A stretch of DNA of 64,000 nt from Kiritimatiellia bacterium (GCA_026417735.1 JAOACR010000003.1:186001-250000), one strand, 5' to 3'. Positions 27,122-36,432 are shown, numbered from the stretch's first letter. The notes: generated by a model not told the origin, from the letters alone. Program-made: numbers and translations.

Positions 27122-28380
27122 GTCTGTGGACTCCTCAGTTGGCGGCCACGATCGTCGCCGCGCTGTCGGCGAAGGTTGAACCGATTCAGGTGGACGTTTG
27201 GCATGCCGATCCGCTCCAACCGGCGGCGGCGACGAACTTTGTGCCTCCACCATTGAAAATCAATGTCGGCGAAGACCTTTCCCGATATGTCTACCGGTTG
27301 CTCCAATCGCCCCCGCCGACCCCGCCCGAAATCGAGCAGGCGCGCCAACACTACCAGCGCGCCTCGGAGTACCTTCGACAGGGGGAAGTGGGGAAAGCGA
27401 TGCTCGAACTGCGCGACGGCCTAACTTACACCCCCGACAACCCCCGTCTCCTCGAGCTGGCCGGGTCGGTGTCCATCCAAATGGGTAAACTGGAGGATGC
27501 GGCCGGCTTTTACCGACGCTGGCTTGACGTTGAACCCGACAATGTGCGTGCCGCCGCGACCTACGTCGGCCTGTTGGTCCGGCTGTCCCGCATCGCCGAA
27601 GCGGAGGCCGTGATGCAGCGCTATACGCCGGTGGTCGGCCATCTGATGCCGTTCCGGTTCCACCGGCTGTGCCTAGATCTGATCGCCGATCGCACCATCG
27701 CCGCGGATCCTTTCTGGCAACAGCGGCCCATCGAAGACATCGTGCAGCTGGTGCAGTGGCTGCACGACGACCGGGACGCCCTTTCTCGCGTGCTCGGCGC
27801 TACGGGATATGTCCGGCTCTGCGAGCTAATTCTCGGACCGCGCGCCGCCGCCGAGCTGCCCCGCCTGCACGCAACGCTCGCCCGTCTGCTCCGCGCCCGC
27901 GAACAGGGCAAGCTCACGGCCGCCTTGCAAGCCGCGCGCGAGGTGGACGCCATGGGAGTGCGCGCCTACGGCGTCGCCGCCCTGCTGGCCGAGCTGCTCG
28001 AGCAAACGGGCGACCGCGCCGGTGCGCTCGCTGCGTGGCGCCAGATTCTCGCAGAACAACCCGACACCTCTCAGGCGTGGGTGAGCGCCGCGCACGTCTT
28101 TCTGCGCAACGGCCGCTTTGAGGAGTCACTGGACGCAATCCGTCGTGCGAAGGAGCTTCTGCCCCGCGAACCGGTCGTCGACTTTCTCCTCGCCAGCGCG
28201 CTCGCGCTCTCCGGTCGCACGGCCGAGGCGCATCCGGTTTACGTACAGCTGGTCTCCCGTCGCCCGGCCGACTTCCGCCGCTGGCTCGAGTCCGACGCCG
28301 TCTTCGAGGCGGCGCTCGACCGCATGCCGAACAAGGGGGCGATCATGCGCCGGCTCGACATCCCACCGGAGCTGGAATGA
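27118..28380 (+). CDS. Tetratricopeptide repeat protein of unknown role
   Basis: This 420-residue soluble protein has a short N-terminal domain of unknown kind (about 1-70). TPR-like helix pairs follow: IEQARQHYQRASEYLRQG, DNPRLLELAGSVSIQMGKLEDA and QARVG-type repeats to the C terminus. No signal peptide or catalytic motif is visible. TPRs mediate protein-protein contacts. It sits between the HAD phosphatase, with which it overlaps by ATGA, and the helicase 16 bp downstream. Confidence 0.75.
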   Translation: MSLWTPQLAATIVAALSAKVEPIQVDVWHADPLQPAAATNFVPPPLKINVGEDLSRYVYRLLQSPPPTPPEIEQARQHYQRASEYLRQGEVGKAMLELRDGLTYTPDNPRLLELAGSVSIQMGKLEDAAGFYRRWLDVEPDNVRAAATYVGLLVRLSRIAEAEAVMQRYTPVVGHLMPFRFHRLCLDLIADRTIAADPFWQQRPIEDIVQLVQWLHDDRDALSRVLGATGYVRLCELILGPRAAAELPRLHATLARLLRAREQGKLTAALQAAREVDAMGVRAYGVAALLAELLEQTGDRAGALAAWRQILAEQPDTSQAWVSAAHVFLRNGRFEESLDAIRRAKELLPREPVVDFLLASALALSGRTAEAHPVYVQLVSRRPADFRRWLESDAVFEAALDRMPNKGAIMRRLDIPPELE

Positions 28381-28396
28381 TGCTGCCGCTCCCGCG

Positions 28397-30430
28397 ATGA
28401 GCGCCCCTTGGCTCGAAGGCCTGAACGACGCGCAACGCCTTGCCGCCACCCATCCCGGCGGGCCGCTGCTGATCGTCGCCGGTGCGGGAACCGGAAAAAC
28501 CCGCACGCTCGCCGCACGTGTCGCCCATCTGATCGCCAGCGGTGTGCCCCCCGAACGTATCCTGTTGCTCACCTTCACCCGCCGCGCCGCCGCCGAGATG
28601 CTCGCCCGCGCCAGCGCGGCCGTCGGCGGTGCCGACCCCGCCGAAACGGTGTGGGGCGGCACTTTCCACTCCATTGCACACCGGCTGCTGCGCATCTATG
28701 CGCCCGCCGCCGGTCTCTCGCCCGACTTCATGGTGCTCGACCCTTCCGATTCTGCTGACCTGCTCGACGTGCTCCGGCAGCGTCTCGGTCTTGGCGGAGG
28801 TGCCGGGCGATTTCCCCGTAAAACGCTTTGCTGGGCGATCTACTCCCGATGTGTGAACGCCGATTCCCCCCTTACGGACGTGCTCGCCGCCGACCATCCC
28901 TGGTGCGCCGACCGGGCCGACGACCTCCGACGCCTCTTCGCCGCGTATGTGGCTGAAAAACAGCGTCGACATCTACTGGATTTCGACGACCTCCTCCTGT
29001 ACTGGCTGGAGCTGGCTCGCAGCGAGGAGATCGGCCCCCGACTCGACGAGCGTTTCGAGCACATCCTCGTCGACGAGTTCCAGGACACCAACGCGATCCA
29101 GTTTGCCTTGCTGGAGGCGATGCGACGCCGCCACCGCAATCTCACCGTCGTCGGCGACGACGCGCAAAGCATTTATCGGTTCCGCGGAGCTGTCCCAGAC
29201 CAGATGCTCCGTTTTCCGCAACGGTTTCCAGACGCCGCGGTTCTCCATCTGGACCTCAACTACCGCTCCGTCCAGCCGATTCTCGACACCGCCAACCGCC
29301 TCCTCCGAGAACGCCCCGCCGCAGCGGGTTACCCGCGTGAACTGCGCGCCGTGCGCCGCGGCGGCACCCGCCCGCGACTGGTGCCATGCCGAAGCGAGGG
29401 GTTTGAGGCGCGGTTCGTCGCCGAAGCGGTTCTGCGCCACGCAGAAGAGGGCATCCCCCTTCATCGGATCGCGGTGTTGATGCGCGCGGCAGACCACTCC
29501 GCCGATCTCGAGATCGAGCTCGCACGGCGCCAAATTCCATTTCGAAAGTACGGCGGGCTACGCTTCCTTGAAATCGCGCACGTGAAAGACGTGCTGGCCA
29601 TCCTGCGGATCGCTCAAAATCCCGGGGCGGAAATTGCGGCATTTCGGACTTTCCAGCTGCTGGCGGGTGTCGGCCCGGCCACCGCCGCAGCGATCTGGGC
29701 CTCCTGGGCAGCCGCCGGCCACCTGCCGGACGCCCTGCGCGCCGCACAGGTCCCTCCCGCGTCCCGCGCCGAACTCAACGCGCTCGCCGATCTGCTCGAA
29801 GCACTGTGGCGCAGCCCTCCCACGCCGGCGGCCGCAGTCGCCGCCGCTCGCGAGTTCTACCGGCCCATCTGTGAACGGATTCACGACCGCGCGGACGCCC
29901 GCATGCGCGATCTCGAAAACCTCGAGCGCATCGCCGCCGGTTACCACCGGCTGGCCGATTTCCTCGCCGATCTCGCGCTGGACCCGCCCGCCGCTGCGGG
30001 CGATGAGGCCGGATCGCCGGTCAAAAACGACGACTGGCTCGTCCTCTCGACAATTCACTCCGCGAAAGGGGGCGAGTGGGACGTCGTCTTTCTGATTCAC
30101 GCCGCGGATGGCTGCCTTCCTTCCGACCTCGCTGCGGGCTCCGCCTGCGAACTGGAAGAGGAACGACGGCTCTTTTACGTGGCCGTCACCCGCGCGCGGG
30201 ACGTGTTGTACATCAGTTGGCCCCTCCAGTTCCGCGTTCGCAGCCCCTCCCGCGATGCGCGCACCGTGACGGCACCTCCGTCACGCTTTCTCACCGCCGC
30301 GGTTCGCGCCACCATGGATGAAACCCCCTACCCCCCGGCCTGCGAACCTCCGCCCGAATGCGCCCCCCTCCCCCTTGTACCCGGGCTCCAAGAACGCTTG
30401 CGCCAGCGCTGGAGCCGACTGGCCACCTAA
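28397..30430 (+). CDS. UvrD/PcrA-like superfamily 1A DNA helicase
   Basis: This is a 677-residue ATP-dependent 3'-5' helicase. It has the Q motif region GLNDAQRLAA, Walker A VAGAGTGKTRTLAARV (about 27-42), motif Ia TFTRRAAAEML, motif II DEFQDTN (about 225), motif III DDAQSIYRFRGA, motif IV LNYRSVQPIL and motif V STIHSAKGGEWDVVFLI. Motif VI is in RLFYVAVTRARDVLYIS. It probably works in repair or recombination. The frame starts earlier inside the TPR gene; the ATG at 28397 is the first that gives the conserved N terminus. It ends in a 4-bp convergent overlap with yjbQ. Confidence 0.93.
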   Translation: MSAPWLEGLNDAQRLAATHPGGPLLIVAGAGTGKTRTLAARVAHLIASGVPPERILLLTFTRRAAAEMLARASAAVGGADPAETVWGGTFHSIAHRLLRIYAPAAGLSPDFMVLDPSDSADLLDVLRQRLGLGGGAGRFPRKTLCWAIYSRCVNADSPLTDVLAADHPWCADRADDLRRLFAAYVAEKQRRHLLDFDDLLLYWLELARSEEIGPRLDERFEHILVDEFQDTNAIQFALLEAMRRRHRNLTVVGDDAQSIYRFRGAVPDQMLRFPQRFPDAAVLHLDLNYRSVQPILDTANRLLRERPAAAGYPRELRAVRRGGTRPRLVPCRSEGFEARFVAEAVLRHAEEGIPLHRIAVLMRAADHSADLEIELARRQIPFRKYGGLRFLEIAHVKDVLAILRIAQNPGAEIAAFRTFQLLAGVGPATAAAIWASWAAAGHLPDALRAAQVPPASRAELNALADLLEALWRSPPTPAAAVAAAREFYRPICERIHDRADARMRDLENLERIAAGYHRLADFLADLALDPPAAAGDEAGSPVKNDDWLVLSTIHSAKGGEWDVVFLIHAADGCLPSDLAAGSACELEEERRLFYVAVTRARDVLYISWPLQFRVRSPSRDARTVTAPPSRFLTAAVRATMDETPYPPACEPPPECAPLPLVPGLQERLRQRWSRLAT

Positions 30431-30816
30431 CCGGCGGATACCCAGATCTGGCGGGTGCGCGGACCATCAAACTCGCACAAAAAGATTCCCTGCCATGTGC
30501 CCAGCCGAAGACGCCCGCCTTCGACCAGGACCCGGACGGACGAGCCCATCAGCGATGCCTTCACGTGTGCGGCCGCGTTGCCCTCCTCGTGAGCCCAGTC
30601 GCTGCGCCACGGCACCAGCCGCTCGAGCGCGGTGAGCAGGTCCCTCACAACGTCCGGATCCGCGTTCTCGTTGATCGTGATCCCCGCCGTCGTGTGCGGC
30701 ACGAAGACGGTCACCACGCCGTCCCTTACGCCGAGCTCGCGCACCGCCGCCTGTACCAAATCCGTCACCGGCACCAATTCCGACCGCCGCGACGTGACCA
30801 CCGGATACGCGCGCAT
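30427..30816 (-). CDS. YjbQ/UPF0047 family protein
   Basis: The 129-residue protein contains the family signature FVPHTTAGITINENADPDV and HEEGNAAAHVKASLMG, whose His and acidic residues bind a metal. YjbQ proteins have been linked to thiamine-phosphate synthase activity, but the true function is unclear. It begins 13 bp after the peroxiredoxin stop, so the two form an operon. Confidence 0.9.
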   Translation of the reverse strand: MRAYPVVTSRRSELVPVTDLVQAAVRELGVRDGVVTVFVPHTTAGITINENADPDVVRDLLTALERLVPWRSDWAHEEGNAAAHVKASLMGSSVRVLVEGGRLRLGTWQGIFLCEFDGPRTRQIWVSAG

Positions 30817-30829
30817 CGCTTTTTCGCCC

Positions 30830-31345
30830 TCAGGGCGCAGATGGTTTCGCCCCCAGCCGGTCGAGCGCGGCGACCAGATCGTCCCCGTGGGTCGCGACGG
30901 AGACGGACGTGATCACCTCGGCGATCTTGCCCTCCGGCGAAATGATGAACGTGCGCCGCATCGCAAAGAGCCCCATCGGCGCCAACACCCCATACAACTG
31001 GGCAAGCGTTTTCTTCGAGTCCGAGATCAGTTCGTACGGAAGTTGATGAGCGGCCTTGAATTTCTTCTGCGTCTCAAGATCGTCGAGGCTCACGCCATAC
31101 ACGACCGCGTTTCTGGCCACCAGCTTCGCATACGCGTCCCGCGCCGAACACATCTCCTTCGTGCAGCCCGGCGTGAACGACTTCGGGTAAAACATCAGAA
31201 TCACCCACTTTCCCCGCAGCTGCTCGAGCTTCACCGGCCCGCCCGTCGACTCCGCTTCAAACGGCGGCGCTTCCTCACCCGCCCTCTGCCCGCGTGCCAT
31301 AGCGGCCGCCATCACCGCGAGCACGGCGGCGACGATCCGTTTCAT
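30830..31345 (-). CDS. PrxQ/BCP-type peroxiredoxin with export signal
   Basis: This 171-residue thiol peroxidase starts with a hydrophobic signal peptide (MKRIVAAVLAVMAAAMARGQ), so it probably acts outside the cytoplasm. The active site SFTPGCTKEMCSARD has the peroxidatic Cys at about 61 and the resolving Cys at 66, the CxxxxC pattern of the BCP/PrxQ class. AGGAGG lies 7 nt before the ATG at 31345. The frame continues upstream without a plausible protein, and a promoter is found there. Confidence 0.92.
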   Translation of the reverse strand: MKRIVAAVLAVMAAAMARGQRAGEEAPPFEAESTGGPVKLEQLRGKWVILMFYPKSFTPGCTKEMCSARDAYAKLVARNAVVYGVSLDDLETQKKFKAAHQLPYELISDSKKTLAQLYGVLAPMGLFAMRRTFIISPEGKIAEVITSVSVATHGDDLVAALDRLGAKPSAP

Positions 31346-31365
31346 CGCGACACCTCCTGACTGTG

Positions 31366-31393
31366 ACGCTACCCACTTTTTCGCGTCCCGCAA
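31366..31393 (-). promoter_or_regulatory. Promoter for the peroxiredoxin-yjbQ operon
   Basis: Reading leftward, TTGCGG (31393-31388) and TAGCGT (31371-31366) are 16 bp apart. A leader of about 15 nt carries AGGAGG. Confidence 0.5.
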
Positions 31394-31442
31394 GTCCGTA
31401 CCACCGAACACACATGGTGCCTCGAGCGTCGTGGGCCGGGAC

Positions 31443-31471
31443 TTGTGGGCCGCTCGGCCGGTCCCTAGGAT
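31443..31471 (+). promoter_or_regulatory. Promoter for the GT2-CPBP operon (leaderless type)
   Basis: TTGTGG (31443-31448), 17 bp, TAGGAT (31466-31471), then 6 nt to the ATG at 31478. This has the same layout as the promoter at 26403. Confidence 0.55.
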
Positions 31472-31477
31472 GTCGGC

Positions 31478-32479
31478 ATGGACTGGCCGGGACCCCCTGC
31501 ACCGGCACCCGATGTCTCGATCGTCGTGCCGGTGTTCAACGAACGGGAAAGTGTGGAGCCGCTCTGTCGCGCCCTGCATGAGGTGCTGCAGCGACACGGT
31601 CGCCCCTACGAGGTGATCCTCGTCGACGACGGCAGCACCGATGGCTCCTGGGAGGTGCTTCGCCGCATGATCGCGGAGCTTCCCCACCTTCGCGGCATTC
31701 GGCTGCGCCGCAACTTCGGCCAGACCGCCGCGATGAGCGCCGGCATCGATGCCGCCCGCGGCGCGGTGATCGTCACGCTGGATGCCGACCTCCAGAACGA
31801 GCCGGCCGACATTCCCACTCTCCTGGCCGCGATGACCCCCGACGTGGACGTGGTCAGCGGCTGGCGTCGAGAACGCAAAGACCCCTTCTGGACGCGCCGT
31901 CTACCGTCCATGATCGCGAATGGCCTGATCAGCCGCATCACCGGCGTCGCGCTGCACGATTACGGGTGCACGCTGAAGGCCTATCGCGCGGAGGTGCTCC
32001 GCGGCGTCCGGCTCTACGGCGAAATGCATCGCTTCATTCCGGCGCTGGTCAGCTGGGTCGGCGCGCGGGTGGTCGAAGTGCCGGTCCGTCATCACCCGCG
32101 GCGTTTTGGCCGCTCCAAGTACGGCCTTTCCCGTACGCTCCGCGTCGTGCTGGACCTGATCACGGTGAAGTACCTACTCCGCTACAGCCACCGGCCGATG
32201 CAGATGTTCGGCAAGATCGCGCTGCTGCTGGGCGTGCCCGGCCTGCTGCTCTTTGCGGGAATGGTGGCGGCCCATCTCTCCTACCGTCTGTTCGGCACCA
32301 CGTTCGGAGCGGAGCTGATCAAGCGGCCATTCTGGCTGTTCACCGCAGGTGGACTGGTGCTGACGGGCGTCGAGTTCATCGCCATCGGGCTGCTGGCGGA
32401 GGTGTTGAACCGCACCTACCACGAGTCGCAGGACCGCCCGATCTACACCATCCGCGAGACCATCGAGTCCCCCCCATGA
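31478..32479 (+). CDS. GT2 glycosyltransferase, polyprenyl-phosphate type (DPM1/ArnC-like)
   Basis: The 333 residues have a GT-A domain with VSIVVPVFNERESV, VILVDDGSTDGS (Asp50-Asp51) and TLDADLQNEP, the DxD metal site. Two hydrophobic segments follow near residues 245-268 and 285-305. This layout matches enzymes that load a sugar on undecaprenyl or dolichyl phosphate at the inner membrane, such as a polyprenyl-phosphate mannose synthase. Such a product would be the donor for a GT-C enzyme like the DUF2723 protein in this window. It is coupled to the protease by ATGA. Confidence 0.9.
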   Translation: MDWPGPPAPAPDVSIVVPVFNERESVEPLCRALHEVLQRHGRPYEVILVDDGSTDGSWEVLRRMIAELPHLRGIRLRRNFGQTAAMSAGIDAARGAVIVTLDADLQNEPADIPTLLAAMTPDVDVVSGWRRERKDPFWTRRLPSMIANGLISRITGVALHDYGCTLKAYRAEVLRGVRLYGEMHRFIPALVSWVGARVVEVPVRHHPRRFGRSKYGLSRTLRVVLDLITVKYLLRYSHRPMQMFGKIALLLGVPGLLLFAGMVAAHLSYRLFGTTFGAELIKRPFWLFTAGGLVLTGVEFIAIGLLAEVLNRTYHESQDRPIYTIRETIESPP

Positions 32480-33366
32480 TCGCCCACGCGGCCGCGTTGC
32501 GAGACGGAGCAGAAGAGATCGGGGCGCTTGGACGGCTGCTGGAACGGCCGCTCAGCGCGCTTGCGCTGCACGTGGTTTTCGTCGCCTCTCTCGTGGCGAG
32601 CGTTCTCGTTGTCGCGACGCTCGCGGTCCGCCGGCCCCGGGCGAAGGAGCTTCTGGCCCGTCCCTGGACCGACTGCGACCTGCTGCGTCTGGTCTCCATC
32701 GTGCTGGCGCTCGCCTCGCTGGCCGGAATCGCGACCTGCTGGGCCGAACACCGTTGGAGCAACCGCTGGACAACCGAGGAATGGCGCGCACTGAACCTGT
32801 CGATGCAGAGCGTCACGTTCCACTGGCCGATCCTCGCGTTTGCGGCGGCGCGCATGCGACGGTTGGGCGTCCGCTCCAGTGACGCGTTCGGAATGTGTCG
32901 GCGTTCGCTGCCGCGCGATGTGCTATTGGCAGGCGTCCTCTATTTGGCCGCTCTGCCGATCGTCTCGGCGACCACCTGGGGTGCGAAAACGGTGATGCGC
33001 TGGCTCGGTGTGGAGCCTGCTCTGCAGCCGGTGCTCGAGGCGACAATCGACGACGGCAGCGGAACTCTGCGGGCCTATCTGGTGTTTCTAGCGGTCGTCA
33101 TTGCTCCAGTGGCGGAGGAAATTCTTTTTCGCGGCATCGGCCTGCCCGTGCTCGCCCGACGGCTCGGTCCGGTCGCCGCGCTCGGCGCGACCTCGCTGAT
33201 CTTCGCGGCCATTCACTGCAACCTGGCCGCGGCCGCGCCACTCTTCGTGTTGAGCCTTGCCTTCGGTCTGGCTTACCTCTACACGGGTTCGCTCACCGTC
33301 CCGATCGCGATGCACTCCGCGGTCAATGCGGTCTCGTTGGCGCTCGCGTCGTGGCTCGCCCGCTGA
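32476..33366 (+). CDS. CPBP family intramembrane metalloprotease (CAAX protease-like)
   Basis: This 296-residue protein has several membrane segments and the Abi/CPBP motifs APVAEEILFRG (the Glu pair, about 211-221), SLIFAAIHCN and MHSAVNAV, whose Glu and His residues bind zinc. Family members are related to the eukaryotic CAAX prenyl protease Rce1; bacterial substrates are mostly unknown. The start at 32476 rests on the ATGA overlap with the GT2 gene, since the open frame begins inside that gene. Confidence 0.88.
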   Translation: MIAHAAALRDGAEEIGALGRLLERPLSALALHVVFVASLVASVLVVATLAVRRPRAKELLARPWTDCDLLRLVSIVLALASLAGIATCWAEHRWSNRWTTEEWRALNLSMQSVTFHWPILAFAAARMRRLGVRSSDAFGMCRRSLPRDVLLAGVLYLAALPIVSATTWGAKTVMRWLGVEPALQPVLEATIDDGSGTLRAYLVFLAVVIAPVAEEILFRGIGLPVLARRLGPVAALGATSLIFAAIHCNLAAAAPLFVLSLAFGLAYLYTGSLTVPIAMHSAVNAVSLALASWLAR

Positions 33367-33378
33367 GCGGCGCGCCGC

Positions 33379-34329
33379 TCACCACGTAAAGCCGGCGCCG
33401 AAGCCAAGCGACATCTCCTCGCCCCGCAGCTCCTCCTCGATCGTCCATTGCTCGCCGGCCGTCATTTCCTCCGTAGTCGCATACACTCGGTTCTTCGAAT
33501 AGCCATCCGCGCTCAACGCCCACCATCGCAGCGAGGCCGTAAGATACCAACGCTTCGAAACTTCATAGCGAAGCAAGGCCTCCGCGCCCAACGCTATCCC
33601 CTCCGCATCCATCTCCGCGACCACTGCCCGCAATACGTGATCGTCCCGATCCCGTAGGCGGGCGAGCGGCGAAACATAGCCCCGAATCTCCAGGCCCACC
33701 TTCAGCTGACGAAGCCTCAGCGCAAGCTCCGCGTACGGCAGGTCGGCCTCCACGTCATATTCGATTGCGACGCCCGACCAGGTGTCGGGCGGCACGTCCG
33801 GCGTCGCCGGGTACACCTGCACCCCGTCTCGGGCCTCCCATGAATGCGAGTGCCGGGCCCAGCCCGCCCCCACCCCTAGCGCCCACTCCTGCTCACCCGG
33901 CCGAACCCGGCGCAACGGCCACCAGCGCACGCCACCTTCGATCGTCCACCCCTCGTACCGCGCGTCGCTCTCCGAATAGACTGCGAGCATCTGTTGCCCG
34001 CTAGGATACTCCCAATCCGAGTCCTTCACCGTCCCGGCGTCGTCTGTGAGCGTGTGGCCGGCCCGCACCCACCCCTCCCAATGGTCTCCCGCATGCACGC
34101 GCAGCCAGCCCTCTGCCACAAGCGCGCGAATCGGAAATTCGAGCCGGCTTATCGGAAACGGCAACAGCTCGCCGCCCCCCTCGAACCAAACCCGCCGGCC
34201 AATCTCATACCGCATCGCTCCCTCTCGGTGGGCCGCGCCAACTCCCGCATCCACACCGATGGCTTCCGCCGCCACCGTCGCGGCCATCATCCCGGCCGCG
34301 AGCGATGCCTTCAGTTTCCTCTGTGTCAT
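33379..34329 (-). CDS. Omptin-like outer-membrane aspartyl protease
   Basis: This 316-residue protein has a possible N-terminal signal and then alternating beta-strand sequence ending in the aromatic FGAGFTW, as in an outer-membrane barrel. It keeps the omptin active-site spacing. VKDSDWEYPS gives Asp103-x-Asp105 (compare Asp83/Asp85 of OmpT), and RDRDDHVLR gives Asp229-x-His231 (compare Asp210/His212). GYSKNRV near the C terminus also resembles omptins. Omptins cleave peptides, often between basic residues, at the cell surface. I chose the ATG at 34329 because it begins a signal-like segment; the frame is open to 34413. The assignment is by eye. Confidence 0.75.
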   Translation of the reverse strand: MTQRKLKASLAAGMMAATVAAEAIGVDAGVGAAHREGAMRYEIGRRVWFEGGGELLPFPISRLEFPIRALVAEGWLRVHAGDHWEGWVRAGHTLTDDAGTVKDSDWEYPSGQQMLAVYSESDARYEGWTIEGGVRWWPLRRVRPGEQEWALGVGAGWARHSHSWEARDGVQVYPATPDVPPDTWSGVAIEYDVEADLPYAELALRLRQLKVGLEIRGYVSPLARLRDRDDHVLRAVVAEMDAEGIALGAEALLRYEVSKRWYLTASLRWWALSADGYSKNRVYATTEEMTAGEQWTIEEELRGEEMSLGFGAGFTW

Positions 34330-34432
34330 GGCGCCACTTGCACCCCTTGTCCGATGAACCCCGACACCGTCCTGCCTCCGACCCGTGACGACCCACACCG
34401 CCGCTCGTCCCACCGTTACATCGCGGTCCGCC

Positions 34433-35695
34433 TCAGCCTCCCGTCGGCGCAGTCGTCAGCGCCGCGAGGGCCAGCAGCGACAGCAGCCCCACCCCCAGCC
34501 ATCCGATCGCCCGCCGCACCGCCGGCGCGCCACCGGCCGCGACCATGCCGCATTTCACCAGCGTATTCGCGCCAGCCGCAGTGAGCACCGCCGGCGCCAG
34601 CCACGGATCCGCAGCCCGCCGTGCGCTTTCCGCCAAGGAGAGCGTGATCGCATCCACATCCGTCAATCCGGCCAGCGCGGCCGCCAGCAACAGCCCCGCA
34701 CCCGGCAGCACCGCCCGCGCAAGCCGCACCACCGCCGCAATCCCAACAAACATCGCCGCAAACTTGATCGCCGAACCGAGACTGAACGGGCTGCGCAGCG
34801 GCACTTCCTGAGAGGGTCGAGCGGCGGCCCGCCGTCCTAGCACCGCACCTCCCAGCGCACACACCACGACCGCCCCTACCAAACCCGCCCACAGCGAACG
34901 AAACAACGCCGGGGCCGTCACCGCCAGAATCACCCCGATGCGCACGAACATCACCGCCCAAGACCACGCAATGCCAGCGGCCGCAGCCGGCGCCAGCGCC
35001 TCCCCATCCGCCCGACTCTGCCGGGCCAGAGACAGCGTGACAGCAGTGGACGATACCAACCCCCCAAACACTCCCGTCGCCATCACCCCCCGCTGCGGCC
35101 CGAACCACCGAGCCGCCACATAGCCCACCATCGACAGCCCCGAAATCAACACCACCAGCCACCAGGCCCGATAGGGATTCAGCACCCCCCACGGATCCAC
35201 CGCGCGGTTCGGCAGCAAGGGCAGCACGATGAACGTCGCGATCAGCAGTTTCAGCCCCGCGTACAGGTCGGCCCGGTCCAACCGGCCCACCAGCTCGTGC
35301 AAGGGCGTCCGATACGCCATCACTGCGGAGTTCAGAATCGCCAGCGCGACCGCCAGCGACGCTTCACCCGCCACTGCTAGCCCGCCGAGCAGATACGCGC
35401 TCAGCGCGGCCGCCGACGTCGTCAAACCCGCGTGATCGCCGTGAGTGCGCGCCTGCGCACTCATCGCGGTCAGCACCAGCCCCGCCACCGCCAGGAGCCC
35501 CGCCGCAAACAGCCAGGGCCACTCCAGCGCACGAGCCAGCCACATCGCCACGCCGCCCGACTCGGCCACCAGTATGAACGTCCGGATCCCACCAATCCCG
35601 TATCCCTTCTCCGCGATCCGCTTCTCCCGCTCGACACCAAGCAGCGCTCCAATGAAGATCGCGATCGCCAGATCCCGGATCAGTTCAAAAGTCAT
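34433..35695 (-). CDS. MgtC/SapB and DUF4010 family membrane protein
   Basis: This 420-residue protein has an N-terminal MgtC-like domain (LIRDLAIAIFIGALLGVEREK and GGIRTFILVA) fused to a DUF4010 domain with FGGLVSSTAVTLSLARQS and GLTDVDAITLSLAE. About a dozen hydrophobic segments are predicted. The function is not established; a role in ion balance or small-molecule transport is sometimes suggested. The ATG at 35695 gives a normal N terminus; 35728 is an in-frame alternative. It follows msrA on the same strand. Confidence 0.85.
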   Translation of the reverse strand: MTFELIRDLAIAIFIGALLGVEREKRIAEKGYGIGGIRTFILVAESGGVAMWLARALEWPWLFAAGLLAVAGLVLTAMSAQARTHGDHAGLTTSAAALSAYLLGGLAVAGEASLAVALAILNSAVMAYRTPLHELVGRLDRADLYAGLKLLIATFIVLPLLPNRAVDPWGVLNPYRAWWLVVLISGLSMVGYVAARWFGPQRGVMATGVFGGLVSSTAVTLSLARQSRADGEALAPAAAAGIAWSWAVMFVRIGVILAVTAPALFRSLWAGLVGAVVVCALGGAVLGRRAAARPSQEVPLRSPFSLGSAIKFAAMFVGIAAVVRLARAVLPGAGLLLAAALAGLTDVDAITLSLAESARRAADPWLAPAVLTAAGANTLVKCGMVAAGGAPAVRRAIGWLGVGLLSLLALAALTTAPTGG

Positions 35696-35738
35696 CACCG
35701 CGCGCCCCTCCTCCTGGCCTCCGTTCAACCGCCCTCGC

Positions 35739-36356
35739 TCATTCTTGCAAACCCAGCTTGTTCAGCTTCGGGCGAATCACAAACCGGCAGTAGGGCGCAT
35801 CCCGGTTTCGCCGGTAGTACTGCTGATGATACTCCTCTGCCGGATAGAACGGCCCCGCCGGCTCGATCGTCGTCACCACCGGCCGATCGAACCGCCCCGA
35901 CGCCTGCAGCGCCGCCTTCGACGCCTCGGCGGCGGCCCGCTGCCGCTCGTCATGCACAAAAATCGCCGAACGGTACTGCGTACCAACATCGTTGCCCTGG
36001 CGATTCAATTGCGTGGGATCGTGTGCACGCCAGAAAACCTCCAGCAAATCTTCGTATCGCACTTTCGCCGGATCGTACGTGATCTGGACCGCCTCCGCAT
36101 GACCCGTGCGGCCACTGCAGACCTCCCGATAGGTCGGATTCGTCGTCGTCCCGCCAGTGTACCCCGACACGACCCGCAACACTCCCGGCGTCTGACGGAA
36201 AATTTCTTCGATGCACCAGAAACAACCGCCAGCGAATGTCGCCACTTCCGCACGTGCCGTCGCCCCCGTGGACGATGCTGCGCTCATCGGACGCTCCTCC
36301 GCCGCCTGCGCCACGGCGACCCACAGCCCCAACCCAACCGCCTTGGCTGCGTTCAT
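35739..36356 (-). CDS. msrA: Peptide methionine-S-sulfoxide reductase MsrA, probably exported
   Basis: MsrA reduces methionine S-sulfoxide in oxidised proteins. The 205 residues start with a signal-like segment ([20 protein letters not shown]). The active site [16 protein letters not shown] has the catalytic Cys at about 45. [26 protein letters not shown] and YHQQYY are also typical. An exported MsrA would protect envelope proteins, which fits the exported peroxiredoxin nearby. Its promoter's -10 box lies 6 nt from the ATG, so the mRNA is probably leaderless. Confidence 0.95.
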   Translation of the reverse strand: MNAAKAVGLGLWVAVAQAAEERPMSAASSTGATARAEVATFAGGCFWCIEEIFRQTPGVLRVVSGYTGGTTTNPTYREVCSGRTGHAEAVQITYDPAKVRYEDLLEVFWRAHDPTQLNRQGNDVGTQYRSAIFVHDERQRAAAEASKAALQASGRFDRPVVTTIEPAGPFYPAEEYHQQYYRRNRDAPYCRFVIRPKLNKLGLQE

Positions 36357-36362
36357 GTATCC

Positions 36363-36390
36363 ACCCTACGATCCCCCCGTCGGGTTGCAA
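36363..36390 (-). promoter_or_regulatory. msrA promoter (leaderless type)
   Basis: Leftward TTGCAA (36390-36385), 16 bp, TAGGGT (36368-36363), then 6 nt to the ATG at 36356. It lies back to back with the sulfatase promoter. Confidence 0.5.
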
Positions 36391-36403
36391 GCTGTCGTCG
36401 CGC

Positions 36404-36432
36404 TTGCTTGCGATCGCCCCCCCACCTATCAT
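36404..36432 (+). promoter_or_regulatory. Sulfatase promoter
   Basis: TTGCTT (36404-36409), 17 bp, TATCAT (36427-36432; 5 of 6 matches). The leader of about 22 nt contains GGAGG (36449-36453). Confidence 0.6.

Noticed and set aside
30817-30840. Small hairpin CGCCC-TGA-GGGCG between peroxiredoxin and yjbQ
   Set aside because: No T-run follows in the direction of transcription and it overlaps the end of the peroxiredoxin gene.
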